Assembly: GCA_963735055.1 (NCBI GenBank)
Contig: CAVTJN010000004.1
Location: 248,001 to 312,000 of the forward strand
DNA length: 64,000 nt
Direction of reading: 5' to 3'
From: JBBITI01 sp963735055
Lineage (GTDB): Bacteria; Chloroflexota; Dehalococcoidia; Dehalococcoidales; UBA2162
Shown here: one piece after another, positions 62,175 to 64,000 of the stretch
Numbering within the stretch: the first letter of the stretch is position 1
Layout: every line of letters starts with the position of its first letter
The notes under the pieces: model-generated
What the model was told of the DNA's origin: nothing
Databases searched by the model: none
The model's input: only the letters and a program-made list of their open reading frames with translations
Translations under genes and position numbers: made by a program

Positions 62175-62951
62175 CTATTTGTGCTTGACCGTCGAAGCGC
62201 CGGTCACCTCCGTGGTACCGGTCTTGGGATTGCTCAGAAAGAAGAGGCGGGACGCGCCGCTCAAAAAGAAATCCAGGTGTTCCCGAGCGTCCACGGTGGC
62301 CTGACTGGCACCGCTCAGGGTGATCGTGGCTGTCTTGTGTACAAATGCTTCGAGGTTGATGCGGCTGGCGCCAGTTCCGGTCAGCTTGACATCCTTGCCG
62401 GTGCCGGACAATTCAACGCGGCTGGCGCCTGACACATCCAGCTTCACGTTGCCGGTGGTCAACTTGCCGTCCAGACCGCACGCCCCGGAGACGTCGATAC
62501 TCGCTTCCCCAGCTTCGACACCGGTCAGTTGCAGGGTGCTGGCGCCGGCCAGGGTCAAGTCCACCCCATTTGTCGACTTAAAGCCGCTCACCGTGGCCTT
62601 GCTTGCTCCGGATAGAGCGACGCCTCGCAGCACGGGCATCGTGATCCGGGCCTTCAGCACCTTGCGCATCAGAACAAAATCGGTGAAGGGATGATTCGGG
62701 CTTAGCTTAAGCGTCAACGTTTCGCCGGTCTTGTTCACCGAGATGTAGTCCAGCAATGCTTCGCTTGAAGTAATCTCCACGCTGAAGGTGTCCGATTGCC
62801 GCACTTCGACGTCGAAGGCGTTCTGGACATCGAGTCGGGTGAAGTCCTTGACATCCTGGGGAGTGGTCTGTGAACCGCCGGAGCATGCCGAAGCCGTTAG
62901 CGGCATTGCCAGCACTAAGACAATCGCCACCAGCAAGCGCCACTTCTTCAT
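62175..62951 (-). CDS. Head-GIN-domain (DUF2807) lipoprotein
   Basis: 258 residues from ATG 62951 (GGAGTG upstream). The signal peptide ends in the lipobox TASAC. The mature part is a chain of roughly 20-residue beta-helix units, each with a GAS-like turn: LSGASKATVSG, LAGASTLQLTG, VSGASRVELSG, TGASRINLEA, LSGASQATVDA, LSGASRLFFLS and VTGASTVKHK. This is the DUF2807 putative auto-transporter adhesin, head-GIN fold. It is an exported surface protein of unknown role. A longer upstream frame is rejected because it lacks a signal peptide. Confidence 0.87.
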   Translation of the reverse strand: MKKWRLLVAIVLVLAMPLTASACSGGSQTTPQDVKDFTRLDVQNAFDVEVRQSDTFSVEITSSEALLDYISVNKTGETLTLKLSPNHPFTDFVLMRKVLKARITMPVLRGVALSGASKATVSGFKSTNGVDLTLAGASTLQLTGVEAGEASIDVSGACGLDGKLTTGNVKLDVSGASRVELSGTGKDVKLTGTGASRINLEAFVHKTATITLSGASQATVDAREHLDFFLSGASRLFFLSNPKTGTTEVTGASTVKHK

Positions 62952-63039
62952 ATTCACACTCCGGTCCTTCGGATGAAGGACGTCACGTTCAAGGGTCTCC
63001 GGCGTCACGCCGTCCGGAACCGCCAAACCGCCCGAGCTC

Positions 63040-64000
63040 CTACCGCCGGTATACTGTCTTGCCTGCCACCCTGGATCGGTTGAGCCGCCGGTTCAGATGC
63101 AAACCTTCAAGAATAAATTCGATCGCTGACGCGACCGTTTCCGGTCTTTCCGATTCGTCGATGGCCTTCACCGCGTTGGCCATGCCGATGATCTCCTTGA
63201 AGTTCCGGATGTAGGCCCGGGCGCCCATGGTCTCGGAAACCTCGACGCTGAAGCCGGAACTGAACTGGGCGACGATCTCCTCGAGTTTCGGCACCTGGTA
63301 GTACCGGCTGAATACTATCTGGACCGCCTTCCGCGTGATTTCGTCGAGTATCTTCTCCTCTTTGGTATCCTCGAAACTCTCCAGCTCGATCTTGCCGGTG
63401 GTCGAGGCGACCATGAAAGGCAGGTCGGTGATGCGCGGAACGGCCAGCTTTTCGCCGAGGGTGACGGCGCGCCGCACCGAATTGGAGATCAAGGTCTCGT
63501 AGTTGGCGATCGATACCCGTACGCTCACCCCCGAGCGCTGATTGATGTCGGCGCTCTTTCGGGCCAGGTGGGTGACTTCGGCCACGATCTCTTTCATGTA
63601 CTTCGGCACGAACACCTCGATTTCGTCGCCGGGGAAGCGCCGCCGCTCCTGTTCCATGATGGCGATCTCATCTTCAGTGGTCACCGGGTAGTGCGTGCGA
63701 ATCTGCGCCCCATACCGATCTTTCAGCGGAGTTATGATGCGGCCGCGGCTGGTATAGTCCTCGGGATTGGCGCTGGCGACCAGCAGAACGTCGAGCGCCA
63801 GTCTCAAGTGGTATCCCCGAATCTGGACATCGCTCTCCTCCATCAGGTTGAACAGGCCCACCTGAAGTCGTTCGGCCAGATCTGGCAGTTCGTTGATGCA
63901 GAAGATGCCGCGGTTGGTGCGCGGGATGAGGCCATAGTGGATGGTGAGTTCATCGGAGAGGTAACGGCCCTCGGCAACTTTTATTGGGTCCACGTCACCG
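63040..64000 (-). CDS. Magnesium-chelatase ChlI/MoxR-type AAA+ ATPase, C-terminal part (runs off right edge)
   Basis: The frame is open to the window edge, so the true start and Walker A lie outside; GTG 63993 is an internal codon. Seen are the Walker B/sensor area (GIFCINELPDLAERLQVGLFNLMEESDVQIRGY), sensor 1 LLVASANPEDYTSRGRIITPLKDRYGAQIRTHYPVT and a helical C-terminal part of about 180 residues. It resembles BchI/ChlI-like ATPases that act with VWA-domain partners; no partner is visible here. Confidence 0.87.
   Translation of the reverse strand, partial: GDVDPIKVAEGRYLSDELTIHYGLIPRTNRGIFCINELPDLAERLQVGLFNLMEESDVQIRGYHLRLALDVLLVASANPEDYTSRGRIITPLKDRYGAQIRTHYPVTTEDEIAIMEQERRRFPGDEIEVFVPKYMKEIVAEVTHLARKSADINQRSGVSVRVSIANYETLISNSVRRAVTLGEKLAVPRITDLPFMVASTTGKIELESFEDTKEEKILDEITRKAVQIVFSRYYQVPKLEEIVAQFSSGFSVEVSETMGARAYIRNFKEIIGMANAVKAIDESERPETVASAIEFILEGLHLNRRLNRSRVAGKTVYRR

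Overview
The window is GC-rich, gene-dense bacterial chromosome with little mobile DNA. Gene content and order suggest a strictly anaerobic Chloroflexota bacterium, most plausibly class Dehalococcoidia. The supporting features are the dgt-dnaG-rpoD block next to a DUF151 gene and a full F-type ATP synthase operon, NDP-forming acyl-CoA synthetase alpha subunits, and a selenoprotein-rich Hdr/Mvh/AOR locus. This assignment is inferred from gene content; no database search was run.

Layout. 1-2.3 kb: a lipoprotein cut by the left edge, a 14-unit heptanucleotide repeat, a truncated polysaccharide-export permease and a frameshifted lipoprotein. 2.4-7.7 kb: an FMN-dependent alpha-hydroxy-acid enzyme, a PLDc_N/ABC ATPase/permease trio (YxlEFG-like) and a divergent NarL-type two-component system. 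7.7-8.1 kb: tRNA-Val, tRNA-Arg and tRNA-Leu. 8.2-17.6 kb: flavin reductase, an octaheme HAO-like cytochrome, a PhnB-like protein, an acyl-CoA synthetase alpha subunit, an SbcC/Rad50-like ATPase and a YfcE-like phosphoesterase. 17.6-22.9 kb: rpoD, dnaG and dgt, with a divergent DUF151 gene. 22.9-30.2 kb: atpZ/I-B-E-(38-aa ORF)-F-H-A-G-D-C with a classic terminator. 30.2-37.6 kb: a PQQ-type propeller, khpA-rpsP, endonuclease V, prfB with its programmed frameshift, a metallopeptidase, radC and a second acyl-CoA synthetase alpha subunit.

The most interesting region is 37.6-47.9 kb, one reverse-strand operon: BamB-like tungsten oxidoreductase, BamC-like ferredoxin, HdrA, MvhD, then two tandem paralogs of a UGSC-like family. 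HdrA, MvhD and both UGSC-like genes each contain one in-frame UGA. At each, homologous protein sequence continues beyond the UGA, and a hairpin with an AG-U-rich apical loop lies at the distance expected of a bacterial SECIS. I read all four as selenoproteins. The locus looks like an electron-bifurcating (class II benzoyl-CoA-reductase-like) module feeding, or fed by, an uncharacterised selenoprotein pair. A uroporphyrinogen-decarboxylase-like methyltransferase gene diverges from it.

49.5-64 kb: a decayed ISLre2-type transposase, pyrG, rho, uvrC, nucleotide-metabolism genes (dCTP deaminase/dUTPase family, dCMP deaminase, a small kinase), lipid kinase, amidohydrolase, FmdB-like, DUF763, a head-GIN lipoprotein and a MoxR/ChlI-type AAA ATPase cut by the right edge.

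Five genes carry single-nucleotide frameshifts: the 1.45-2.34 kb lipoprotein, atpA, atpG, rho and the second UGSC-like gene. Three of these are normally essential, so consensus indel errors are the likeliest cause. The prfB shift is genuine recoding.
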